A stretch of DNA of 64,000 bases from Roseateles_B sp041912595 (GTDB taxonomy: Bacteria; Pseudomonadota; Gammaproteobacteria; Burkholderiales; Burkholderiaceae_C): assembly GCA_041912595.1 (NCBI GenBank), contig JAYRMR010000003.1:79016-143015 (forward strand), given 5' to 3'. The notes under the pieces were generated by a model that was not told the origin of the DNA, ran no database searches, and saw nothing but the letters and a program-made list of their open reading frames with translations. The position numbers were made by a program, and so were the translations under genes. Positions within the stretch are counted from its first letter, which is position 1. Each line of letters begins with the position of its first letter. Positions 8,720 to 18,200 of the stretch are shown one piece after another.

Positions 8720-9538
8720 ATGTCCACGCCGCCGCCCGACCTCGAACCCGTTGCCCCCGCCTGGCTGCCGTGGTTCGGCCAGTTCGTCACCCGCCGCGGG
8801 GTCGCGTCCGGCCTGGTGATGCTGTGCGGCGTGGTGTGGGTGCTGTCCCTGGCGCTCTCGCAGCTGGTGATCAGCCTGATCGGGCGCGGGGACCGCCTCG
8901 TGGCGGCGATCTGCGCCTCGGCCTGCGCGCTGGGCATCACCGCCGTCTTCGGCTACCTCTTCCTGCGGCTCGTGCAGTTCCAGGACCAGGCCCGGGCCCG
9001 CGTCAACCACCACGCCACGCTGGACCCGCTGACCGGCACCTTCAACCGGCGCCACTTCATGCAGACCGTGGACCGCGAGTGGTCCCGCGCCAAGCGCTAC
9101 AACATGGACTGCGCGCTGCTCCTGATGGACGTGGACCACTTCAAGCGCGTCAACGATGCCCACGGCAGCCTCTGCGGCGACCGCCTGCTGCGCGAGATCG
9201 CCCGCGTGAGTGGCGAGACGTTGCGCCAGGCCGACGTGCTGGCGCGCTTCGGCGGCGAGGAGTTCGCCGTCTTCCTGCCGCATACCGACCCGCTCGGCGC
9301 GCTGGACGTGGCGGAGCGCATGCGCGAGCGCGTGGAGCAGCTGCAGTTCAGCTGGGACGAGCGGGACGTGCCGGTGAGCGTGAGCCTCGGCGTGGCGTCG
9401 CTGCAGTACGAGCACCTGACGCTCGATCACCTCATCCACGACGCCGACGAGGCGCTCTACAGCGCCAAGGCCGCCGGCCGCAACTGCGTGCGGGCCAAGC
9501 TCGGCCTGCAGCCGGGGCACTCGAGCTACGCGCTCTGA
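8720..9538 (+). CDS. Membrane-bound diguanylate cyclase (GGDEF)
   Basis: Makes cyclic di-GMP from two GTP at the inner membrane. The 272-residue protein has two membrane helices (about residues 28-55 and 60-85) and a complete GGDEF domain: DPLTGTFNRRHF at its start, the metal-binding MDVDHFKRVND and the active-site loop GGEEF. An RxxD inhibitory site (RQAD) lies five residues before GGEEF, so product inhibition is expected. ATG 8720 is chosen because upstream in-frame codons give low-complexity sequence with no resemblance to the family. No sensory domain other than the membrane part is visible. It is divergent from the acyl-CoA hydrolase and convergent with miaA. Confidence 0.92.
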   Translation: MSTPPPDLEPVAPAWLPWFGQFVTRRGVASGLVMLCGVVWVLSLALSQLVISLIGRGDRLVAAICASACALGITAVFGYLFLRLVQFQDQARARVNHHATLDPLTGTFNRRHFMQTVDREWSRAKRYNMDCALLLMDVDHFKRVNDAHGSLCGDRLLREIARVSGETLRQADVLARFGGEEFAVFLPHTDPLGALDVAERMRERVEQLQFSWDERDVPVSVSLGVASLQYEHLTLDHLIHDADEALYSAKAAGRNCVRAKLGLQPGHSSYAL

Positions 9539-9550
9539 CGCCGACCCGGC

Positions 9551-10477
9551 TCAGGCCCCCAGCAGGCGCTGCAGCTGCGCCATCAGGTGCAGCGGTGCCT
9601 GCGGGGACTGGCAGTCCATCACGAGGCGCTGCGGCATGGAGCGCAGCCAGGTGATCTGGCGTTTCGCGAGCTGGCGCGTGGCCGCGGCGCCGCGCGCCTG
9701 CAGGTCGCCGAAGCGGTCGGTGTCCAGCGCCTCCCAGACCTGACGGTAGCCCACGCAGCGCATCGACGGCAGACCCAGGTGCAGGTCCCCGCGGGCCCGC
9801 AGGCCGCGCACCTCGTCCACCAGCCCCTGCTCGAGCATCTGCGCGAAGCGCTGCTCCAGCCGGCGGTGCAGCCAGGCGCGGTCCTCGGTCTCGAGCGAGA
9901 TCAGCGGCCAGTCCACGCCCGGTGTGCGGGCCTCCAGCGCATGCAGGGCGGACATGGGCTGACCGCTGAGCTGGAAGACCTCCAGCGCGCGCTGGATGCG
10001 CTGGGCATCGTTCGGCGCCAGGCGCGCGGCGGTCACCGGGTCCACCTGGGCCAGCTCGGCGTGCAGCGCGGGCCAGCCCTGTTCGGCGGCGCGGGCGTCG
10101 ATCTCGCGGCGCACGGCCTCGTCGGCCTGCGGCAGCGGCGAGAGGCCGTCGAACAGCGCCTTGAAGTACAGCATCGTGCCGCCGACCAGCAGCGGCAGCT
10201 TGCCGCGCGCGAGGATCTCGTCGGCCAACTGCTGCGCACTGCGGGCGAACTCGGCGGCGGAGTAGGCGTCCAGCGGATCGATGATGTCGATCAGGTGGTG
10301 CGGCACCGCCGCCATCTCGGCCGCCGTGGGCTTGGCGGTGCCGATGTCCATGCCCCGGTACACCAGCGCGGAGTCCACGCTGATGATCTCGATGGGCAGG
10401 TATTCCGCCACCTTCAGCGCACAGGCCGTCTTGCCGGTGCCGGTGGGGCCGGCCAGGCAAATGGGCTTGAACTGCAT
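9551..10477 (-). CDS. miaA: tRNA dimethylallyltransferase
   Basis: Transfers a dimethylallyl group to A37 of tRNAs that read codons starting with U. The 308-residue protein has the P-loop GPTGTGKT at residues 10-17, SVDSALVYRGMDIGTAKP, HHLIDIIDPLDAYSAAEF, the GGTMLYFKAL motif and RQITWLRS near the end, all MiaA hallmarks at the usual length. The start at 10477 puts the P-loop at the expected distance from the N terminus. It follows the pseudouridine synthase gene by 11 bases on the minus strand, so the two are likely co-transcribed; mutL lies further upstream on the same strand, echoing the mutL-miaA order of many Proteobacteria. Confidence 0.96.
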   Translation of the reverse strand: MQFKPICLAGPTGTGKTACALKVAEYLPIEIISVDSALVYRGMDIGTAKPTAAEMAAVPHHLIDIIDPLDAYSAAEFARSAQQLADEILARGKLPLLVGGTMLYFKALFDGLSPLPQADEAVRREIDARAAEQGWPALHAELAQVDPVTAARLAPNDAQRIQRALEVFQLSGQPMSALHALEARTPGVDWPLISLETEDRAWLHRRLEQRFAQMLEQGLVDEVRGLRARGDLHLGLPSMRCVGYRQVWEALDTDRFGDLQARGAAATRQLAKRQITWLRSMPQRLVMDCQSPQAPLHLMAQLQRLLGA

Positions 10478-10488
10478 GGCCGCCGGGG

Positions 10489-12267
10489 TCAGAACTTTTC
10501 CCAGGGCGCCAGGAAGCGCCACTGGCCCGCGGGCAGGTGACCCAGGGGGATGCGGCCGATGCGCACGCGCTTCAGCGCCGTCACCTTGAGACCCACCAGC
10601 TCGCACATGCGGCGGATCTGGCGCTTGCGGCCCTCGCGCAGCACGAAGCGCAGCTGGTCCTCGTTGGCCCAGCTGACCTTGGCCGGCTTGAGCTCGACAT
10701 CGTCCAGCGTCAGGCCGTGGTTCAGCAGCGCCAGGCCGTCCTCGCCGAGCTGGCCGGACTCGTTCTTGACGCCGTTGATGCCGACGTACTCGACGCGCAC
10801 CAGGTATTCCTTCTCGATGGTCGAGTCGTCACCGATCAGCTGCTTGGCGACGCGGCCGTCCTGCGTCAGCACGAGCAGGCCGGTGGAGTCGATGTCCAGG
10901 CGCCCGGCCGGGGCCAGGTAGCGCGTGTGGCCGATGTGGTACTTGATGCCCGACGGGTCGTCCTTCCAGTGCGTGTCGCTCTTGATCAGCACGGAGGCGG
11001 GCTCGTAGCCGTCCTCGGCCTGCCCGGAGACGTAGCCGATGGGCTTGTGGATGAGGATGGTGACGCGCTGGGCCTGCTGCTCGCGCGCGGCCGGGTCCAC
11101 CTCGATGCGGGCGTCGGGCCCGACGCGCTCGCCCAGGCTGGCCAGGCGGCCGTCGACCTTCACCCAGCCGGCGGCGATCCATTCGTCGGCCTCGCGGCGC
11201 GAGGCGAGGCCGAGCTCGCTCATGCGCTTGGAGAGGCGCTCGCCCTCGGTGGTGTTGCTGCGCTCGGGCGCGGGCTGCGGGACGCGCGGCGCCTGCTCGG
11301 GGTGCGAGCGCAGGGCGGTCTGGCGGCGCTGGTCGGGGCGCGAGGCGGTGTCACGCCCGCGGTCCGGGCCGGGATGGCGGTCGTCGCGGTCGCGCATCGG
11401 GCCACGGCCCGGTTCCGGGCGGGCGCCGTAGGGGCGGCGGTCGTCCCGGAAGTCGTCGCGACGCGGGCCCCGGTCGCCGTGGAAGGGGGCGCGATGGTCA
11501 TGGCGACCCTCGTGGCGACCTTCATGACGGGCGTCCCTCGGGTCCTGCCGGCGGTCGTCGCGGCGGTCGTCGCGGCGATCACCCGGGCGGAACTCGCCGC
11601 GGGGCGCGCCGCGGAAGTCCCCACGCGGGTTCTCGCGCTTGTCGAAGCGAGCGTCGGGGCGGAAGCCGCCGCGGCCCTCGCGCGAATCCTGTGCAGGGCG
11701 CGCGTCACGCGGATCGCCACGGTAGCCGCCGCCGTAGCCACCGCCATGGCCGCCGCGACCTTCGTGCCGGCTCTCACCCCGCGGATCACCGCGCGAATCA
11801 CCCCGGCGGTCGCCCCGGTCATCGCCTCGTCCCTCGAATCGATGGCCGCCGCGGCTGTCGCCCCGGCCTTCGAAGCGACGGTCGTCGTCGCCCCGGAACC
11901 CGCCGCGATCACCGCCATGCCCCGGGCCACGGTCGCCGCCGCGCGGAGCGCCATAGCCCCCACGATCGCCGCGATCACCACGATCGCGCCCGGCCCCCGG
12001 GCCTTCGCCGCGGAAGGGCTTGCCGGCGAAGGAGCCGCCCGGCTTGCCGGGACGCCCCGGCGCGCCCTCACGGCGCTGGCCCTGCGACTCCCCGCCGCGG
12101 CGGTCCTCGTAGGCGGCCTGGCGCTCGGCGCGCTGGGTCTGGGCTTGCGCCAGGGTGGGGCGGGTGCGGGAGACGCCGGTGCCGCGCAGCGGCTGGCGGC
12201 GGTCGCCGGACTTGCCCGTCTTGGTGCTGTCACCGGCGGGCTTCTTCTTCAGGGTCAGGGTGGCCAT
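10489..12267 (-). CDS. S4-domain rRNA pseudouridine synthase (RluB/RluE/RluF group) with long RGD-rich N-terminal region
   Basis: Isomerises a uridine in 23S rRNA to pseudouridine. Of 592 residues only the last 260 are the enzyme: an S4 RNA-binding domain (ERLSKRMSELGLASRREAD, about 335-380) and the catalytic domain with GRLDIDSTGLL (Asp about 458) and EGRKRQIRRM. Some C-terminal motifs (KRVRIGRIPLGHLPAGQWR) resemble RluF as well as RluB, so no symbol is given. Residues about 45-320 are a low-complexity tract of Arg, Gly and Asp with RGD, RGG and RHEGR repeats, probably disordered and RNA-binding. The ATG at 12267 is a choice; an in-frame ATG at 12303 is also possible and neither has a clear ribosome site. 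Confidence 0.85.
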   Translation of the reverse strand: MATLTLKKKPAGDSTKTGKSGDRRQPLRGTGVSRTRPTLAQAQTQRAERQAAYEDRRGGESQGQRREGAPGRPGKPGGSFAGKPFRGEGPGAGRDRGDRGDRGGYGAPRGGDRGPGHGGDRGGFRGDDDRRFEGRGDSRGGHRFEGRGDDRGDRRGDSRGDPRGESRHEGRGGHGGGYGGGYRGDPRDARPAQDSREGRGGFRPDARFDKRENPRGDFRGAPRGEFRPGDRRDDRRDDRRQDPRDARHEGRHEGRHDHRAPFHGDRGPRRDDFRDDRRPYGARPEPGRGPMRDRDDRHPGPDRGRDTASRPDQRRQTALRSHPEQAPRVPQPAPERSNTTEGERLSKRMSELGLASRREADEWIAAGWVKVDGRLASLGERVGPDARIEVDPAAREQQAQRVTILIHKPIGYVSGQAEDGYEPASVLIKSDTHWKDDPSGIKYHIGHTRYLAPAGRLDIDSTGLLVLTQDGRVAKQLIGDDSTIEKEYLVRVEYVGINGVKNESGQLGEDGLALLNHGLTLDDVELKPAKVSWANEDQLRFVLREGRKRQIRRMCELVGLKVTALKRVRIGRIPLGHLPAGQWRFLAPWEKF

Positions 12268-12454
12268 GAACGAGACTTTCTTAGCAAGGGCGTATTGGAC
12301 CATGGACAACGCCCGGATCCGGGTTTTCCTTGGTGTCCGTCGGGCCCGGGCCGTGTGGTGCGACCGGGTTTGGCGCCATGCCACGGGGGTGGCGGCGGGC
12401 TGGCGCAGTCGCGCCCTCGCGGCCGGGCCGATGCAGGGCGGGCGGTTCGACGCC

Positions 12455-14425
12455 TCAGCGGCCGCGCAGGAACAGCGCGTCCAGCTCGCGCAGGGTGAGC
12501 TGGCGCCAGGTGGGCCGGCCGTGGTTGCACTGGTCGGCCCGCTCGGTGCGCTCCATGTCGCGCAGCAGGGCGTTCATCTCGTCCAGGGTGAGCTGGCGGT
12601 TGGCGCGCACGGCGCCGTGGCAGGCCATGGTGGCCAGGATCTCGTGCTGGGCTCGCTCGATGGCATGGCTGGCGTCGTACTGCGCCAGCTCGGCGAGCAC
12701 GCCGCGGGCCAGCTCCACCACGTCGCCGCCCGACAGCAGCGCCGGGCGCGAGCGCAGCGCCAGCACCTGGGCCGACAGCGGCGAGAGGTCCAGCCCCAGC
12801 CGGTGCAGCGTCTCCGCCTGCGCCTCGGCGGTGGCGATCTCGGTGGGCGTGGCCGCGAAGGTGACGGGGATCAGCAGCGGCTGCGTCTCGATGCGGGCCT
12901 CGCCGAGCGCGGCCTTGAGGCGTTCGTACACCACCCGCTCGTGCGCGGCGTGCATGTCCACGATCACCAGGCCTTGCGCGTTCTCGGCCAGCACATAGAC
13001 GCCCTGGATCTGGGCGATGGCCCGGCCGAGCGGCCAGTCGCCCGCCGGCAGCGGGGCCGGCTGAACGGGGGCGGCCAGGGGCATGGCGGGCGAGGGCGCC
13101 GTGCCGGGGGTGCCGGCGCTGCCCGGGAAGGCCGGAATCGGGCGGTCCGGGGCGTACAGCGCCTGCACCTCGCCGAGGCCCAGGCTGGACTGCGTGTTGC
13201 TGCGCCAGCTGGGCGTGCCGCTGTAGAGCCGCGAAGCGTCCGGGCGCGCATCGGCCGCGGGTGCCTGGAACCAGGCCGGCGGCTGGCCGGGGGCGGGGCG
13301 TTCGCCGGGCACGGCCGCGGCGAAGGCGGCCGCGGCCTCGGGGCTGGCCAGCGCGGCGGCCTCGCCCGGCACCTCGCCCGCCTGCGCGCGGGACAGCGCC
13401 AGCGCGTCCTGCACGGCGTAGCGCACCTGCTGGTGGATCTCGCGGCCGTCGCGGAAGCGCACCTCGATCTTGGTCGGGTGCACGTTCACGTCCACGCGGT
13501 CGGGGGCGATGTCGATGAAGAGCACATAGCTCGGCTGGCGGCTGCCGTGGAGCTGGTCCTCGTAGGCGGAGCGGATGCCGTGGGCGATGAGCTTGTCGCG
13601 CACATAGCGGCCGTTGACGTAGACGTACTGCATGTCCGAGCGGCTGCGTGCCGCCTCGGGCAGGCCGGCACGGCCGTAGATGCGCAGCGGGCCGGCCTCG
13701 GCATAGACGGCGCGACTGCTGCCGAAGAAGTCCTCGCCCAGCACGTCCCGCAGACGCTGCTCGGCCGGGCCCGCACGCCACTGCTCCACGAGCTTGCCCT
13801 CGTGCCACACGGCGAAGCCGACGTCCGGGCGGGCGAGCGCATGGCGGCGCACGGACTCCAGGCAGTGCGCCAGCTCCGTGGCGTCGGTCTTGAGGAACTT
13901 GCGGCGGGCCGGCGTGTTGAAGAACAGCTCGCGCACCTCGACGCTCGTGCCGCGCGAGCGCGCCGCGACCTTGAGCTCTCCCGATCGCGCCTCCAGGCGG
14001 TGCGCGTGCGGCGCGCCCTCGCAGCGCGTGGCGATGGCCATTTCGGCCACCGAGCTGATGGCGGCCAGCGCCTCGCCCCGGAAGCCCATCGTGGACACCG
14101 ACTCCAGCTCGTCGAGCGAGCGGATCTTGCTCGTGGCATGGCGCTTGAGGGCCAGCGGCAGCTCGGCGGGCGGGATGCCCAGGCCGTCGTCCTCGACGAC
14201 GATGGCGCGCACGCCGCCGGCCATCAGCTTGACGTTGATCTGCGTCGCCCCTGCGTCCAGCGCGTTGTCCACCAGCTCGCGCACCACCGAGGCCGGGCGC
14301 TCCACGACCTCGCCGGCGGCGATCTGGCTGATCAGCTCGTCGGGCAGCTCCCGGATTTCACGACGGATCGGGGGGGAACTCTCGGTGGAGCTGGGGGAGG
14401 GCGGCATCGCGGACATCTGGGACAT
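12455..14425 (-). CDS. mutL: DNA mismatch repair protein MutL, endonuclease-type
   Basis: Couples mismatch recognition by MutS to strand removal. The 656-residue protein has the N-terminal GHKL ATPase (ELVDNALDAGAT, DDGLGI, GFRGEALAAISSV), a Pro/Ala-rich linker about 390-460 and a C-terminal dimerisation domain. That domain carries a metal-binding motif of the endonuclease class (DMHAAHERVVYE, fitting DQHAxxExxxxE), plus ACHGAVRA, CNHGRP and a final FLRGR. This suggests strand nicking by MutL itself, as in bacteria without MutH. The ATG at 14425 has no Shine-Dalgarno; TAGAAT lies eight bases before it, so the mRNA may be leaderless. ATGs at 14416 and 14407 are alternatives. Confidence 0.95.
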   Translation of the reverse strand: MSQMSAMPPSPSSTESSPPIRREIRELPDELISQIAAGEVVERPASVVRELVDNALDAGATQINVKLMAGGVRAIVVEDDGLGIPPAELPLALKRHATSKIRSLDELESVSTMGFRGEALAAISSVAEMAIATRCEGAPHAHRLEARSGELKVAARSRGTSVEVRELFFNTPARRKFLKTDATELAHCLESVRRHALARPDVGFAVWHEGKLVEQWRAGPAEQRLRDVLGEDFFGSSRAVYAEAGPLRIYGRAGLPEAARSRSDMQYVYVNGRYVRDKLIAHGIRSAYEDQLHGSRQPSYVLFIDIAPDRVDVNVHPTKIEVRFRDGREIHQQVRYAVQDALALSRAQAGEVPGEAAALASPEAAAAFAAAVPGERPAPGQPPAWFQAPAADARPDASRLYSGTPSWRSNTQSSLGLGEVQALYAPDRPIPAFPGSAGTPGTAPSPAMPLAAPVQPAPLPAGDWPLGRAIAQIQGVYVLAENAQGLVIVDMHAAHERVVYERLKAALGEARIETQPLLIPVTFAATPTEIATAEAQAETLHRLGLDLSPLSAQVLALRSRPALLSGGDVVELARGVLAELAQYDASHAIERAQHEILATMACHGAVRANRQLTLDEMNALLRDMERTERADQCNHGRPTWRQLTLRELDALFLRGR

Positions 14426-14501
14426 GGCGGGGGATTCTACGGAGCCCGGCAGGCCGCCGCGCAGGGCCGCTCGCATCGCCGCGCCGCCATAATCGCCGCC
14501 C

Positions 14502-15146
14502 ATGGAATTCCTCGCCCTGCTTCTCGACTTCATCCTGCACGTCGACCGCTACCTGAACGACTTCGTGCTGGCCTACGGTACCTGGATCTACGTGCTGCTC
14601 TTCGTGATCATCTTCGTGGAGACGGGCCTCGTGGTCATGCCCTTCCTGCCCGGAGACTCGCTGCTCTTCATCGTCGGTGCGATGTGCGGCACCGGCATGC
14701 TGGACCTCCAACTGAGCATCGGCCTGATGGTGCTGGCCGCGGTGGCCGGCAACCAGACCAACTACACCATCGGCCGCTTCTTCGGCCCCAAGGTCTTCCA
14801 GTGGGAGAACTCGCGCTTCTTCAACCGCGCCGCCTTCGACAAGGCGCACGAGTTCTACGAGCGTCACGGCGGCGTCGCCCTGGTGATCGGCCGCTTCATG
14901 CCCTTCGTGCGCACCTTCGCGCCCTTCGTGGCCGGCGTGGCGCAGATGAGCCGTCGCAAGTTCACCGCCTATGACGTCGGCGGGGCGCTGCTGTGGGTCG
15001 TGGGGGTGACTTGTGTCGGCTACTTCTTCGGCAACGTACCCTGGGTGAAGCAGAACCTGGAAAAGATCATCTGGGCGATGATCGTCATTCCGGGCCTGCT
15101 GGTGATCGCCGGCGGTCTGCGCAGCAAGCTGCGCCGGGCGACCTGA
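14502..15146 (+). CDS. DedA-family (VTT domain) membrane protein
   Basis: Inner-membrane protein of the DedA/VTT superfamily, members of which move undecaprenyl phosphate or other lipids across the membrane. It has 214 residues, the usual length. Visible are the re-entrant first part with the conserved acidic FVETGLVVMPFLPGDSLLF, the G-N-x-x-x-Y-x-I-G-R stretch (GNQTNYTIGRFFG) and the second re-entrant motif GRFMPFVRTFAPFVAGVAQM. A CATAAT hexamer ends eight bases before the ATG and there is no Shine-Dalgarno site, so a leaderless transcript is possible. It is divergent from mutL and followed by a hairpin terminator. Confidence 0.93.
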   Translation: MEFLALLLDFILHVDRYLNDFVLAYGTWIYVLLFVIIFVETGLVVMPFLPGDSLLFIVGAMCGTGMLDLQLSIGLMVLAAVAGNQTNYTIGRFFGPKVFQWENSRFFNRAAFDKAHEFYERHGGVALVIGRFMPFVRTFAPFVAGVAQMSRRKFTAYDVGGALLWVVGVTCVGYFFGNVPWVKQNLEKIIWAMIVIPGLLVIAGGLRSKLRRAT

Positions 15147-15168
15147 GCAGATCGATTCTTGAATGGTG

Positions 15169-15195
15169 CGAAACCCGGGCAATCCCCGGGTTTCG
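15169..15195 (+). terminator. Intrinsic terminator after the dedA-like gene
   Basis: An 11-bp perfect stem (CGAAACCCGGG at 15169-15179, complement at 15185-15195) with a five-base loop, followed by GCTTT. It sits 22 bases after the stop codon and separates the dedA-like gene from the S41 peptidase. Confidence 0.75.
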
Positions 15196-15256
15196 GCTTT
15201 GAGCGACGGTGGCCGACCCGACCCGGGCGGCCGTGACAGCAAGGACGGAGACAAGA

Positions 15257-18200
15257 ATGAAGACCTTTGCCCTCAAACCCCTGAACTGGGCCCTGGCCTC
15301 GGCGGCGGCATTCCTGGCGCTGCCGGGCGCCGCACAGGCGGACACGCTGCTGCTGCGCCAGCCCAGCCTCTCGGCCGACCGCCTGGCCTTCGTCTACGGC
15401 GGCGACCTCTGGGTGGCCCGTCGTGACGGCAGCGAGCCGCGCCAGCTGACCAGCCAGGCCGCGGCCGAGTACGCGCCCAAGTTCTCGCCGGACGGCCGCT
15501 GGATCGCCTTCACCGCCAACTACGACGGCAACCCCGACGTCTACGTGATGCCCGCCGAGGGCGGCGAGCCGCGCCGCCTGACCTGGCACCCGGGTGCCGA
15601 TGTCGTGAACGGCTGGAGCGCGGACGGCAAGCGCGTGCTCTTCTCCTCGGCCCGCGAGGTGGCCAACAGCCGCAGCAACCAGCTCTTCGAGGTGGCCGTC
15701 GAGGGCGGCCCCGAGCGCAAGCTGATGAAGGCCGTCGCCTTCGAGGGCGCCTGGCATGCCGATGGCGAGCGCCTGGCCTACCGCCCCAACCGCAAGGCCC
15801 ATGAAGGCGCCGCGGGCTGGCGCCAGAGCCGCGGTGGCGCCACGCCGCCGATCTGGGTGATCAACCTCAAGACCCAGCAGCTCGACAAGGTGCCCCACGT
15901 GCGCGCCACGGACCACAGCCCGATGTGGCACGGCGACGAGCTGGTGTTCATCTCCGACCGCAATGACGGCGCGGCCAACCTCTTCAGCTGGAACGGCAAG
16001 ACCCAGCAGCTGCGCCAGCTCACCCGCAGCAAGAGCTGGGACGTGCGCAGCGCCAGCCTGCAGGGCAGCACCGTGGTGTACGAGATGGGCGGCAGCCTGC
16101 ACCAGCTGGACCTGAAGTCCGGGCAAGACCTGACCCTGCGCATCACGCTGCCGGTGGCCGGCGCGCAGACGCGCGAGCAGTGGAAGGACGCGAGCCGCCA
16201 GTTGCAGGGTGCGCAGCTCTCGCCCACGGGCAAGCGCGTGCTGGTGACGGCCCGCGGCGAGGTCTTCAACGTGCCGGTCAAGGACGGCGTGACGCAGAAC
16301 CTCACCGGCACGTCCGGCGTGCGCGAGAAGGACGCCCTGTGGCGCCCCGACGGCAAGCAGATGGCCTGGCTGCGCGATGCCGGCTTCAAGCATGAGCTGG
16401 TGCTCGCCGAGCCCACGGCGGGCGGCAAGCGCGAGGCCCATGCGCTGCCGGCGGGCTACTTCACGCTGCTGGACTGGTCGCCCGATGGCAAGCGCATCGT
16501 GCTGCAGGACAACCACCTGCAGCTCTACGTCTTCGAGACAGAGGCCAAGGCGCTGAAGCCCGTGGCCAAGACGCCGCGCCGCAGCCAGTTCGTGGTGAGC
16601 TTCTCGCCCGACAGCCGCTGGATGGCCTACACCCTCGTCGGCGCCAACCAGCTCAGCCAGATCCACCTGCACGACTTCCAGACCGGCCAGCAGCACATGA
16701 TCAGCGACGGCCTGGCCCATGCCGTCTGGCCGGCCTTCTCGCCCAAGGGCGACCTGCTGTACTTCGCCGCCTCCGTGAACGCCGGCCCGCGCCAGGTCGG
16801 TCTGGACATGACCGTCGAGGACCAACCGCTGCGCCTGGGGCTCTATGCCGCCGTGCTGTCGAGCGAGGGGCGCTCGCCGCTGTGGCCCAAGACCGCGGAG
16901 GAGGAGGGCCCCAAGACCGACGCCAAGCCCGACGCCAAGCCCGACTCCAAAGCGGACGCCAAGGGGGAGGGCAAGCCGGATGCGAAGCCGGACGCCAAGG
17001 CCGATGCCAAGCCTGAGGACAAGGCCCGCCCGGCCGTCAAGCCGACGCGCATCGACATCGCCGGCCTGCAGCAGCGCTTCGTGCCGCTGCCGGTGCCCGA
17101 GCGCTTCTACGCCGGCCTGATGGTGGCGGCGGATGGCAGTCTCTACTACCTGGACCGCCGTCAGCAGGGCGTCGCCAACGACGGCCCGGACGCCGAGACC
17201 AGCGGCCACGCCGAGCTGTTCCGCTTCGACATGGAGGAGCGCAAGGCCAAGTCCGTCAAGACGGGCCTGAGCAGCGCGAGCCTCAGTGCCGACGGCAAGA
17301 AGCTGCTGCTGGAGCTGCCCAAGGGCAAGCTCGAGGTGGCCGACACCGGCGACAAGCCCGATCCCAAGGCCCTGGACCAGAGCGGCCTGCGCGCGCGCAT
17401 CCAGCCGCGCGAGGAATGGCAGCAGATCTTCAACGAGGTCTGGTGGATGGAGCGGGAGTACTTCTACGCGCCCAATCTCCACGGCCTGGACTGGGACGCC
17501 GTCTACAAGCGCTACCAGCCGCTGCTGGCACACGTGCAGCGCCGCGAGGACCTGAACGAGATCCTCTCGGACCTGATCGGCGAGCTGCAGGTCGCGCACA
17601 ACAACGTGGGCGGCGGCGATGTGCCGTCCGACGCCCCGGTCAGCGTGGGCCTGCTCGGCGCGGACGTCGAGCCGCACGAGGGCCGCTGGCGCCTGAGCAA
17701 GGTCTATGCAGGGGACCGCTGGAACCCCTTCCTCAAGGCACCGCTGGCCATGCCCGGCCTGAACGTGAAGGCTGGGGACTACATCCTCTCCGTCAACGGC
17801 CAGCCGCTGAACGCGGGCCAGAACTTCTTCCGCGCCTTCGAGAACACGGCGGGCAAGCAGACCACCCTCACCGTGGCGGACAACCCGCGCGGGGAGAAGA
17901 GCCGCCAGGTCGTCGTCGAGCCCGTCGGGCGTGACGGCGGGCTGCGCCAGTGGGACTGGATCGAGGCCAACCGCGCGCACGTAGCGGCGAAGACCGGCGG
18001 CAAGGTCGGCTACATCTACCTGCCCGACACCGGCCGCAATGGCTTCGAGTACTTCAACCGCCAGTTCTTCGCCCAGTCCGACAAGGAGGCGCTGATCATC
18101 GATGACCGCCGCAACGGCGGCGGCCACGCGGCCAACTACATCCTCGACGTGCTCAAGCGGCCCTACCTCTCGGGCTGGAAGGACCGCGACGCCATCGTCT

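Noticed and set aside
16900..17045. Possible CRISPR-like or satellite array
   Set aside because: The repeats are short, degenerate, in frame and encode a KPDA linker; no spacers.
15020..18127. A 1,035-codon open frame antisense to the tricorn-like peptidase
   Set aside because: Lack of stops is a consequence of high GC in the third codon positions; the translation is Val/Gly/His/Leu-rich with no domain.
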